A stretch of 48,432 bases of DNA from a candidate division WOR-3 bacterium (GTDB taxonomy: Bacteria; Hydrothermota; Tepidihabitantia; SM23-42). The DNA lies in the NCBI GenBank assembly GCA_011052815.1, contig DRIG01000029.1, positions 1 through 48,432 on the forward strand. Reading direction: 5' to 3'. Numbering within the stretch: position 1 is the stretch's first letter; each line of letters begins with the position of its first letter. The notes beneath the pieces were generated by a model, which saw only the letters and a list, made by a program, of their open reading frames with translations, did not search any database and was not told the origin of the DNA. The position numbers and the translations under genes are program-made. Below, piece after piece: positions 34,274-41,755 of this stretch.

Positions 34274-34347
34274 GGGCGGTTAGCTCAGTTGGTTAGAGCG
34301 TCGGTCTCACATACCGAAGGTCATGCGTTCAAATCGCATACCGCCCA
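34274..34347 (+). tRNA. tRNA-Val (CAC)
   Basis: A 74-nt cloverleaf: acceptor GGGCGGT/ACCGCCC, D arm GCTC-AGTTGGTTA-GAGC, anticodon arm TCGGT/ACCGA with loop CTCACAT (anticodon CAC at 34308-34310) and T arm ATGCG-TTCAAAT-CGCAT. The discriminator base is A. CCA is not encoded. It lies 20 bases after purN. Confidence 0.95.
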
Positions 34348-34440
34348 GTAAATTCAAGGGCTAAGTTTTTTGAAAACAGACGACGGACAAAGAGGGGTAA
34401 CTGCCCGTCGCTGCAGACAGTGGGTTAAAAAGGAGGTATT

Positions 34441-34785
34441 ATGCACGGTATCTGTCATATTGAAATTCCCACAACCGATCCGCAGAAGTCAAAGGAGTTC
34501 TACAGTAAGATTTTTGACTGGAAGATGAACCAGGAAATGGGGGAGTATATAACCTTTTCCACTCCGGACAACGACGGCGGTGGTTTTACGACCGACAGCA
34601 AACCGGTTAAAGACGGTGTGGTGCTTTACATCAAGGTCGAGGATATAAACAAGAAGCTTGCAGAGATCAAAGGAGCCGGCGGCCAGGTGGTCAAAGAGAA
34701 GACAGGTATTTCCGAGGAGTACGGATATTACGCACTCTTTACCGACCCCTGCGGCAACATCATGGGACTCTGGAGTAAACAATAG
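34441..34785 (+). CDS. VOC-family (glyoxalase-like) protein
   Basis: This 114-aa single-domain vicinal-oxygen-chelate protein has paired beta-alpha-beta-beta-beta halves. N-terminal ICHIEIPTTDPQKSKEFYSKIFDW and C-terminal YGYYALFTDPCGNIMGLWS are classic, with His in the first strand and a D-P-x-G-N motif in the last. Members bind a divalent metal and act on small substrates or bind antibiotics; the substrate is unknown. SD AAGGAGG 4 bases before ATG. The 87-base gap after the tRNA has no promoter I can see, so it may be co-transcribed with purN and the tRNA. Confidence 0.88.
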   Translation: MHGICHIEIPTTDPQKSKEFYSKIFDWKMNQEMGEYITFSTPDNDGGGFTTDSKPVKDGVVLYIKVEDINKKLAEIKGAGGQVVKEKTGISEEYGYYALFTDPCGNIMGLWSKQ

Positions 34786-34837
34786 TTTAAGGAGAGAGGT
34801 TCTTGTGTTTTTCTGATTCAGAGAATTATAGAAGAAG

Positions 34838-34874
34838 ATGCGGCTTCCTGAAGATTATCTTCAGAAAGCCGCAT
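34838..34874. terminator. Bidirectional terminator hairpin between VOC gene and gene B
   Basis: A 17-bp stem with one G-U type mismatch (34838-34854 with 34858-34874) and a 3-base loop, followed on the plus strand by an AT-rich tract (TATTTATTAT). It separates the convergent VOC gene and Asp-box gene B. Confidence 0.75.
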
Positions 34875-34885
34875 TATTTATTATA

Positions 34886-37141
34886 CTACTTTATAAGAAC
34901 TAATTTCTGGATATAAGATGTATTGCCGAGTGTGAGACGGGCAAAGTAGATTCCGGCACTCTGTTTTCGTCCTTCGTTGTTTTCTCCATTCCACTGGATC
35001 TTGTGGATACCAGGGGATTGGGTCGTTCTGACAAGTTCCTTGATAAGTCTGCCCTGAATATCATAGATGGATAATGTGACGACTCTCTCTCTGGAGAGTT
35101 GATAGGTTATCGTAGCGCGGCCCTGTGCAGGGTTGGGCATTATATAGAAGAGTTCTTTTGATATTCTGTTTTCCTGTTTTTCGTCGGCACCCACCTGAAT
35201 CGACCAGCGATGGATTCCGCCGTTCTGTGTTCCGGCATAGAGATAGGTGGACTGACTGACACCGAGACAATTGATCTCGAGGTCAGTAAGGCCTTCGTTT
35301 ATCTGGGTCCATGATGAACCGCCGTCAGTACTCCAGTACACGCCGTTGCTTTCAGTCCCGGCATAGACACCTTCATATATCGCTGAACCTCTGTTCACAA
35401 TGACCGCATTCGTCTGTCCGCCGGGACAGGCGGTGCTTGACCAGGTGTTGCCTCCGTCGGTTGATTTGTAGCAATTGATGCTCGTTCCGGCATAGATGAT
35501 ATTGGTGTTGTCAGGGTCGATCGCCAGAGAGTAGACGGTTGTGCCGGACAGACCGGTACAGGGCAGTTTTGACCAAGAATTACCGCCGTTGGTTGTTTTA
35601 TAGATCGCCACACTGCTGCTTTCGTCACCGCCGGCATAGACGATATTTGAATTTGTCGGGTCGATGGCTACGGCATTGGTGATTCCTGAACCGGTGGCAA
35701 GGTCATAGCGTATCCAGGTGGCACCGCTGTTAGTGGTTTTGGAAACGGCCATTATATAGATGGTGCCGGTGTAGTGATCACCGCCGCTCCAGTAGATTGA
35801 AGGATTATTCGGATCGGCGACTAAATCACCACCCGTGTTGTAATAACCAGGATCGGTTAGTGACCAGACGGACCCGCCGTCTGTGCTTTTATAAGCTTGA
35901 GCAGTACCTCAGCCGAGCCCTTCGATCGCCATCACATAATCAGGGTCATTGTACTTGATTGCAATGGCACACATATCACCGCAGCTTGAAAAGGAAGGGC
36001 AGAGGTTCCATTCGGTTCCGCAATCGGTTGTTTTATAAACTCCGATATCTTCCACCTGACAATATACGGTTGTGGGATTTGAAGGTGCCGCGGTTGCCGC
36101 GACGACCGGTAAGCCGAGTTCAATACCGTCACTGCTTAAAAACCAGTTTGAAGCACTGTTTGTGGTTTTAAATACTCCTGCCCGGTTGGCGACAAAGACC
36201 ATGGCTGAATTAGTCGGGTTTACAGTAAGACCGTAGTTATAACTGCCGCAGAGTCCGTCTTCCTCGGCAGTCCATGAGAGCCCTGCATTTGTACTGCGCC
36301 GAAAGTATGCATAGCCTGAACAATAGACATAATTAGGATCCGCTGGTGAGGTGGCGAGGCGGTAATTGTAGTTGTAGGTGGATACTTTGCTCCAGGTAGA
36401 GCCGCCGTCGGTCGAACGGTATATTCCATCGTAATAGGTACAGGCGTATACGACATTGGAGTTTGTCGGATGGACCGCAACATCATAGACGTAGTAACCC
36501 ACGGTGTTTGAATAGACCTGGCTGAAGGTCGCACCGCCGTCAGTGGATTTGAATATCTTGGGCTCGTAAGTGCTCGTGTAACCCGCACCGCCGCAGTAGA
36601 TGATATCAGGATTACTGGGGTCGACACCCACTCCATAGCCGTAACAATATCCGCCGCTCACCAGATCGAGTGTAGTCCAGGAAGCGCCGGCGTCCGTGCT
36701 TTTCAGGAAGGTCATTGCATAATTACCCGTACTGATATATTTTCTGCCGCAGCCGTAGATGATATTGGGGTTTGTCGGATGTGCTTCGAGGTCATAGATA
36801 TAGGTGTTCGTGATGCCGGATGACGGAGTCCAGGTCACGCCGCCGTTGGTTGATCTATATACGTAATAATAATAAGCGGCATAGAGTACACCGGTGGAGC
36901 TGATCGTCATACAGTAGTTATAGCTGTTGAAAGAACCGACCTCATTCCAGGAGAATCCCGCGTCTGTGGATTTGAAAACTCTGGTCGGGCTGGAATATGA
37001 TGTGGCATAGAGGGTATTATTGTCGACGGGCGATATTACGATAGAACGCATATAGCCACCGCATGGTCCGATTGTCTCCCAACCTGCATTGAGCAGACCG
37101 CACATTCCGATAAGAGTCAAGACTACCAGAAGTTTTTGCAT
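34886..37141 (-). CDS. Secreted Asp-box propeller protein B with in-frame TGA (candidate selenoprotein)
   Basis: This is the paralogue of gene A in opposite orientation: 751 residues when read through TGA 35911-35909 (residue 411). It has a signal peptide (LLVVLTLIGMCGLLNA), 13 Asp boxes and a C-terminal sorting domain (MPNPAQGRATI, LSIYDIQGRLI, SAGIYFARL, IQKLVLIK). The TGA again sits between AIEGLG and GTAQAYKS, with SSCGDM (C387) 24 residues before it. The part after the TGA is intact and similar to gene A, which would be unlikely for a decaying gene. The Asp box just after the TGA reads STDGGSVW; Val at that place occurs in no other box of either protein. SD GGAGGAG precedes ATG 37141. 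Confidence 0.75.
35865..35883 (-). promoter_or_regulatory. Candidate bacterial SECIS hairpin, gene B
   Basis: This is the same 7-bp stem and CGGGT loop as in gene A, again with exactly 32 nt between the TGA and the loop. It lies inside a 36-nt block identical to gene A (32556-32591), whereas the 12 nt between the TGA and that block differ at three synonymous third positions. Confidence 0.6.
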
Positions 37142-37254
37142 AGATCTCCTCCTTTTTCAGCCGTCAAGTTCGTCTCCAAGAACCATAATGGTTCCCGATT
37201 ACTTACAGGGTATTTTCACTACCCTCAGACTTAAGTATTATGTTATTGTATACA

Positions 37255-37282
37255 ATTATATATATAATTAATTAATTGTCAA
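37255..37282 (-). promoter_or_regulatory. Promoter of Asp-box protein gene B
   Basis: Minus strand: perfect TTGACA (37282-37277), 16-base spacer, perfect TATAAT (37260-37255), leader about 107 bases. It has the same strength and layout as the gene A promoter. Confidence 0.78.
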
Positions 37283-37339
37283 GAAATAATTAATCTGACT
37301 CCTCTCCACTTTTTTCTTTTTTATTTAAAGATCCTTCTT

Positions 37340-37485
37340 CTCCGTCATTCCTTCGTTACACTCAGGACGACGTCTGAGCTTGTCTTCTTTCTCTGTCATT
37401 CTGAGTGAAACGAAGAATCTTTATCAGTCATTAGTCATTGAGATTCTTCAGTCGTCTGCTTGGGGCAGACTCCTTCAGAATGACA
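37340..37485. repeat. Interspersed nested inverted repeat
   Basis: TGTCATTCTGA (37394-37404) pairs with TCAGAATGACA (37475-37485), and inside it GAAGAATCT (37412-37420) pairs with AGATTCTTC (37441-37449). A related half (GTCATTCCTTCG...) precedes it from 37344. The right half recurs at 1464-1514. It is non-coding and resembles miniature interspersed elements. The rest of 37283-37566 holds no gene. Confidence 0.65.
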
Positions 37486-37566
37486 AAAGAGCGGACAGAG
37501 GGATGATAAAAAAGTGGAGAGGACCCAGATAATTAATGGAATGATATTACAAGAATTTAAAAAATC

Positions 37567-37594
37567 TTGACAACACGAAAAATTTTGTTATTAT
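37567..37594 (+). promoter_or_regulatory. Promoter before decayed sorting-domain gene
   Basis: TTGACA (37567-37572), 16-base spacer, TATTAT (37589-37594). Confidence 0.55.
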
Positions 37595-37645
37595 TAACAG
37601 TAAGAACGGTAAGGGTTGAAAAATTATAGAAAAAGGGAGGCTAAA

Positions 37646-37830
37646 ATGATGTACATCGCGAGATGCTTTATTGCCGTTGGCATTATTACAACTGCACTAT
37701 GCGAGAAAATCTACTTCCTGGTTATTATCAAGAAAGAATAGATACAAAGGATCTTCCCAGTGGTATCTATTTTGTTGTACTTAGACAGGATAATGACAAG
37801 GTTAGTAAGAAATTTTTGCTTGTGAAATAA
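37646..37830 (+). pseudogene. Collapsed secreted-protein gene: signal peptide joined out of frame to sorting tail
   Basis: The region keeps the two ends of a secreted-protein gene. After SD AGGGAGG, ATG 37646 opens a signal peptide (MMYIARCFIAVGIITTALC) that hits a TAG at 37738-37740. In a different frame, residues NLLPGYYQERIDTKDL, PSGIYFVVLRQ and KVSKKFLLVK run to TAA 37828-37830 and are the last ~40 residues of a typical sorting domain. The promoter, SD, signal and tail are present, while the whole middle is missing. A large internal deletion with frame shift explains this best. The 37831-37895 gap holds nothing. Confidence 0.6.
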
Positions 37831-37895
37831 CTCCGATATTCTAACTCGATGTCAGGTACTTGTTTCGTCCCTCAGAATAATCTGGTGCAAAAAGC

Positions 37896-38288
37896 TCAGT
37901 CTTTCTGTTCCGCCTTCTCTTTTATTTTTTGAATTGCGGCGATTGCGGCTTCTTTTGTGTCATATATGTTCGCAGTCATCTTAGCCTTCATTGAAGTTGT
38001 TCTGACGGTCATACGTGCCCAGTCATTTGTTCCCCAGCGTGCAAAACCGAGGAGATAATGGCCTACATTGGCGCGTGCTCTTTCACCGTAATATTCCGCG
38101 ATCTGCGCCCTGACAAGCAGGCCGTCGATATGTGAAACCATATAGACTTTTTTACCGAGTTTTTCAAAGAATTTTCTGTATTTTTCAAAGAAATCGTCTA
38201 CATCCTCACGGGTCTTGATTTCTCCTTCATCGTCGGTAAAGACAATATTGAGTTTTGGGTCATATTCAAATTTTACTTCTCCAGGCAT
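37896..38288 (-). CDS. STAS-like (SpoIIAA-like) hypothetical protein
   Basis: This 130-aa soluble protein reads like the SpoIIAA-like/STAS-SEC14 group: an N-terminal strand pair (VKFEYDPKLNIVFTDDEGEI), a helix (TREDVDDFFEKYRKFFEKLG), KVYMVSHIDGLLV, and a C-terminal helix containing repeated Ala/Lys (TKEAAIAAIQKIKEKAEQKD). No catalytic residues are evident. Related proteins are assumed to bind lipid or act in regulation. SD GGGAGG lies before ATG 38288, with its own promoter overlapping the 3' end of the upstream ltaE gene. Confidence 0.65.
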   Translation of the reverse strand: MPGEVKFEYDPKLNIVFTDDEGEIKTREDVDDFFEKYRKFFEKLGKKVYMVSHIDGLLVRAQIAEYYGERARANVGHYLLGFARWGTNDWARMTVRTTSMKAKMTANIYDTKEAAIAAIQKIKEKAEQKD

Positions 38289-38338
38289 TCTTATATCCTC
38301 CCTTTCCTGTAAATAAATATCAAGCGACTGGTATTACT

Positions 38339-38366
38339 ATTTTATCTAAAAAATTTACTTTGTCAA
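38339..38366 (-). promoter_or_regulatory. Promoter of STAS-like gene
   Basis: Minus strand: TTGACA (38366-38361), 16-base spacer, TAAAAT (38344-38339). The -35 box overlaps the ltaE stop codon. Confidence 0.65.
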
Positions 38367-39406
38367 ACATTTTGCGCCATTACTTCTTTTAAGGCGTTGA
38401 GTGCGCTGTCGATGTGCTCCGGAAGGATCCCGTAGTGGGTGACCATCCGGAAACGAAATGCACCGGTGCGTAAAAATTTGATGCCCTTTTCATTCAGCCT
38501 GGTCACCAGGGCATCGGGGTTCAATCTTTTATCGATGAGGTCAAAATAGACGATGTTGGTCTTTATCCGGTCGATCTCAATGGACAGACCCGGTATCTTT
38601 GCGATTCCTTCAGCCAGGCGTCGGGCGTTTATATGGTCTTCTTCAAGACGTTCCCTCATCTTTTTTATGGCGAGTATGCCCGGTGCGGCGATGATGCCCG
38701 CCTGGCGCATACCTCCGCCCACAATCTTTCGGGTACGGCGTGCTTCAGCAATGAATTCTTTTGAACCGCAGAGCATTGAGCCTATCGGCGCGGCAAGCCC
38801 TTTGGAAAGACAGAAAGAGACGGAATCGACATTGCGGGTGAATTCCGTGGGTTCCTTTTTCAGGGCGACGGCGGCATTGAAGATTCTCGCTCCATCGAGA
38901 TGGATGCGGAGTTTATGCCGACGTGCGAGTTCGGCTACTGAGTTTGTATATTCAGGTGTCAGAGGGGCGCCGTAACAGGAGTTATGCGTATTCTCCAGGC
39001 AGATAAGGCGGGTGCGCGGCCAGTGTTCATTTTTGCCGCGGATTGCACCTTCAATATCTTCCAATCTTAATGTGCCGTCGGGTTGATTCGGGATTATATG
39101 GGGATGTATTCCACCGAGCGCGGCCATTCCTCCTGCTTCATTACGGAAGATATGGGCTTCATTGCCGAGGATCACCTCTTCACCGCGGGCGCAATGGGTG
39201 AGCACCGCGACGAGATTTGCCATTGTTCCGCTCGCCACGAGCAGAGCGGCCTCTTTACCCATAAGTTCGGCAGACAGTTCTTCAAGTTTGTTTACTGTCG
39301 GGTCTTCATGAAATACATCATCACCCAGCACCGCATTGAACATAGCCTGACGCATATCATCGGTCGGCAGGGTGACGGTATCACTTCTCAGATCTATGAT
39401 CTTCAT
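38363..39406 (-). CDS. ltaE: Low-specificity L-threonine aldolase
   Basis: This 347-aa PLP enzyme cleaves threonine or allo-threonine to glycine and acetaldehyde. It begins with the family's IDLRSDTVTLPT. PLP-stacking and phosphate-site regions (VASGTMANLVAV and HIFRNEAGG) follow, with the Asp of HLDGARIFNAAV and the PLP-Lys in FCLSKGLAAPIGS. It is complete. SD AAGGAG lies before ATG 39406; the promoter sits inside the end of the patatin-like gene. Confidence 0.93.
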   Translation of the reverse strand: MKIIDLRSDTVTLPTDDMRQAMFNAVLGDDVFHEDPTVNKLEELSAELMGKEAALLVASGTMANLVAVLTHCARGEEVILGNEAHIFRNEAGGMAALGGIHPHIIPNQPDGTLRLEDIEGAIRGKNEHWPRTRLICLENTHNSCYGAPLTPEYTNSVAELARRHKLRIHLDGARIFNAAVALKKEPTEFTRNVDSVSFCLSKGLAAPIGSMLCGSKEFIAEARRTRKIVGGGMRQAGIIAAPGILAIKKMRERLEEDHINARRLAEGIAKIPGLSIEIDRIKTNIVYFDLIDKRLNPDALVTRLNEKGIKFLRTGAFRFRMVTHYGILPEHIDSALNALKEVMAQNV

Positions 39407-39424
39407 TCTTCGACTCCTTATTTA

Positions 39425-39452
39425 ATTATATTAAGATTGCACTATTTGTCAA
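39425..39452 (-). promoter_or_regulatory. Promoter of ltaE
   Basis: Minus strand: TTGACA (39452-39447), 16-base spacer, TATAAT (39430-39425). Confidence 0.68.
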
Positions 39453-40248
39453 ATAATTTACTCAGTTCTTTACTGTATTTCTTCGCCTGCCTGTAGCCGA
39501 GTCTGATTGCATCTTTCGCCTTTTCAAAACGGCTGAGACCGATCTCAGAGGTATTGATGTTTATCAGCAGACCTTCCTTTAAATGTTCTGCCTGCTGCAC
39601 AATCAATTGTGAGGTTGTGTATTCGACTATCCTGGTGAGGACGTCTTTGATGGTGTAATCTCTGCCACTTGATTTTACGGTGCTGATTTTACGCTGTTTA
39701 TAATCAATTCTTTTCAGGACATTTACGGCGATGATCTTTGTGGCTCCCAGTTTGAGGGCGGCGGTGATCGGAACAGGGTCGACAAAGCCGCCGTCGACAA
39801 GCATCCTGCCTTCAAAAGAATAAGGGATGAAAAGACCGGGTATTGAAATCGCCGCCCTGACTGCCTTGAGCAGGTTTCCCCGATCAATGATGATTTCACA
39901 GTTCTTCTCAAGATCGGTTGCGACCGCGGCGTATCTTATCGGTAATTTTTCGATCTTTTTCCCGGCGAAATACGGTTTGAGATATTCCATTATATGGGCG
40001 TCGTGGATGAGCCCTCTTGTGGAGAGTCGAAAAGGAAAGAGCCATCTTTTCTTTGCGTTGGTTATCTGAAGGGCGATCTTTTCGATCTCCGCGGCATTGA
40101 ATCCTGCGGCGTAAAAACCACCGATCAATGCGCCCATACTCGCTCCGACGATGAGCTGCGGCTTGATCTTCTTTTTTTCCAGAAACTTCAAGACGCCGAT
40201 ATGGGCATAGCCTTTGGCTGCTCCACCACCGAGTACAAGAGTAAACAT
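39442..40248 (-). CDS. Patatin-like phospholipase/esterase (RssA/YchK-like)
   Basis: This 268-aa patatin-fold hydrolase has the oxyanion loop LVLGGGAAKGYAHIGVL, the nucleophile Ser in GASMGALIGG (GxSxG) and the dyad Asp in LVDGGFVDPVPI. There is no signal peptide. The length and arrangement fit the bacterial RssA/YchK group, probable acyl-ester hydrolases of the cytoplasmic side. It is divergent from the HD gene; both have leaderless-type promoters within an 89-base intergenic region. Confidence 0.92.
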   Translation of the reverse strand: MFTLVLGGGAAKGYAHIGVLKFLEKKKIKPQLIVGASMGALIGGFYAAGFNAAEIEKIALQITNAKKRWLFPFRLSTRGLIHDAHIMEYLKPYFAGKKIEKLPIRYAAVATDLEKNCEIIIDRGNLLKAVRAAISIPGLFIPYSFEGRMLVDGGFVDPVPITAALKLGATKIIAVNVLKRIDYKQRKISTVKSSGRDYTIKDVLTRIVEYTTSQLIVQQAEHLKEGLLININTSEIGLSRFEKAKDAIRLGYRQAKKYSKELSKLFDK

Positions 40249-40253
40249 ATCAG

Positions 40254-40281
40254 ATTATATAGGGATTTTTCTTTAAATCAA
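40254..40281 (-). promoter_or_regulatory. Promoter giving a leaderless mRNA (patatin-like)
   Basis: Minus strand: TTGATT (40281-40276), 16-base spacer, TATAAT (40259-40254), then 5 bases to ATG 40248. Confidence 0.7.
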
Positions 40282-40301
40282 GTCGCATTCCAAACTTTTT
40301 C

Positions 40302-40329
40302 TTGACTTTTTTTTGAAAATATGCATAAT
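40302..40329 (+). promoter_or_regulatory. Promoter giving a leaderless mRNA (HD-glyQS)
   Basis: TTGACT (40302-40307), 16-base spacer, CATAAT (40324-40329), then 8 bases to ATG 40338. Confidence 0.68.
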
Positions 40330-40337
40330 TATTTTCT

Positions 40338-40883
40338 ATGACAAGGGATTATGCAATCAGGATATTACGTGAGAGATTAAAGAACAACAATCTTTTTAAA
40401 CACTGTCTCGCCACTGAGGCGTGTTTAAGGGGATTGGCTGAACATCTCGGAGCCGACGCAGATAAATGGGGGCTCGCCGGTCTGGTGCATGATATAGATT
40501 ACGAAGAGACGAATAAACAGCCTGCAAAACACGGACTTGTCGGTGCCGAATATCTGGAGACCCTGGGGTTTGAACCGGATATCATTCATGCGGTAAAAGC
40601 CCACGCCGGCCATCTTTCTCCGGAATCTCAGCTGGATTGGGCGTTGTTTGCGGCTGATCCCCTGACCGGTTTGATCGTCGCTGCGGCGTTGATGCATCCT
40701 GACAAGAGCCTTAAGGCGCTGCCTCTCGACTTCGTGCTCAGACGGTTTAAGGAGAAGCGTTTTGCTGCGGGTGCCAATCGGGAACAGATCCGGACCTGTA
40801 AGAATCTCGGTCTGGAACTGGAGGAATTTGTTGATATCTGTTTGAAATCGATGCAGAAGATCTCGGATGAACTCGGACTATGA
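40338..40883 (+). CDS. HD-domain hydrolase
   Basis: This 181-aa HD-superfamily phosphohydrolase carries metal ligands His (KHCLATEAC), the HD pair (LVHDIDYE), a further His in [11 protein letters not shown] and an Asp in [11 protein letters not shown]. It belongs to the short, single-domain HDIG-like group often seen next to translation genes; its substrate (nucleotide or phosphate ester) is unknown. It ends in an ATGA overlap with glyQ, so it heads the glycyl-tRNA synthetase operon and is predicted leaderless. Confidence 0.88.
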   Translation: MTRDYAIRILRERLKNNNLFKHCLATEACLRGLAEHLGADADKWGLAGLVHDIDYEETNKQPAKHGLVGAEYLETLGFEPDIIHAVKAHAGHLSPESQLDWALFAADPLTGLIVAAALMHPDKSLKALPLDFVLRRFKEKRFAAGANREQIRTCKNLGLELEEFVDICLKSMQKISDELGL

Positions 40884-41755
40884 AGAAGACATATACTTTT
40901 GAAAATATTATTTTGAATTTGAAACAGTACTGGCAGAAAAAAGGTTGTCTGCTCTTTGAACCGTATAATTCCGAAGTCGGGGCGGGGACATTCAATCCCG
41001 CCACCTTTATCCGGGTCCTTGATAAAAAACCGTGGAATGTCTGCTATGTTGAACTTTCAAAACGACCCCGCGACGGCAGATATGCTGAGAATCCCCATCG
41101 GGTTCAGCAGTATTATCAGCTTCAGGTCATAATGAAACCCGCTCCCAGGAACATCCAGAAAATGTATCTCGAATCTCTTCAGTCTCTCGGTTTCAAATTG
41201 AACGAGCATGAGATCAGATTCGTCGAAGGCGATTGGGAGGCGCCGACCCTTGGAGCCTGGGGACTCGGCTGGGAGGTATGGCTTGACGGTCTTGAGATCA
41301 CTCAATTCACCTATTTTCAACAAGCCGGCGGTGTCAATCTTCAGTTGATTCCGGCTGAGATAACTTACGGTCTGGAAAGAATCGCCGTGATTTTACAGAA
41401 TGCGAAGTCCATCTTTGATCTGAAATGGAATGACGAATTGACCTGGGGTGATGTTTATCGGCAGAATGAGATTGAATTTTCAGAATATAATTTCAAGACA
41501 GCGGATTCGAAATTTTTAGTATCTCTTTTCAATGAATATGAAGCAGAGGCATTGCGTATTTTTGAAAAAGGTCTGGTGCTTCCCGGTTATGATTATACGA
41601 TAAAGTGTTCGAATATTTTTAATATCCTTGAAGCAAGGGGAGCGATAAGTATCTCAGAACGGGCGAAGATGATCGGTCGGGTGAGGGCTCTTGCGAATCA
41701 GGCGGCACGGCTCTATCTGGAAAAAGAAAGATCAGAGAGTGAAGAAAATGATTGA
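40880..41755 (+). CDS. glyQ: Glycyl-tRNA synthetase alpha subunit
   Basis: This is the 291-aa alpha chain of the bacterial alpha2beta2 GlyRS, which carries the class II catalytic site for Gly-AMP formation. Family landmarks are [21 protein letters not shown] (in pieces), [19 protein letters not shown] (motif 2 region) and [21 protein letters not shown] (motif 3 region). The start overlaps the HD gene (ATGA), and its end overlaps glyS by 8 bases. Confidence 0.97.
   Translation: MKKTYTFENIILNLKQYWQKKGCLLFEPYNSEVGAGTFNPATFIRVLDKKPWNVCYVELSKRPRDGRYAENPHRVQQYYQLQVIMKPAPRNIQKMYLESLQSLGFKLNEHEIRFVEGDWEAPTLGAWGLGWEVWLDGLEITQFTYFQQAGGVNLQLIPAEITYGLERIAVILQNAKSIFDLKWNDELTWGDVYRQNEIEFSEYNFKTADSKFLVSLFNEYEAEALRIFEKGLVLPGYDYTIKCSNIFNILEARGAISISERAKMIGRVRALANQAARLYLEKERSESEEND

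Noticed and set aside
31308-37141. Genome-wide reassignment of TGA to Trp or Gly
   Set aside because: TGA ends many intact genes here (e.g. the MBL gene, glyQ, the HD gene and both ABC permeases) at positions that fit family length, so TGA is a normal stop outside the two Asp-box genes.
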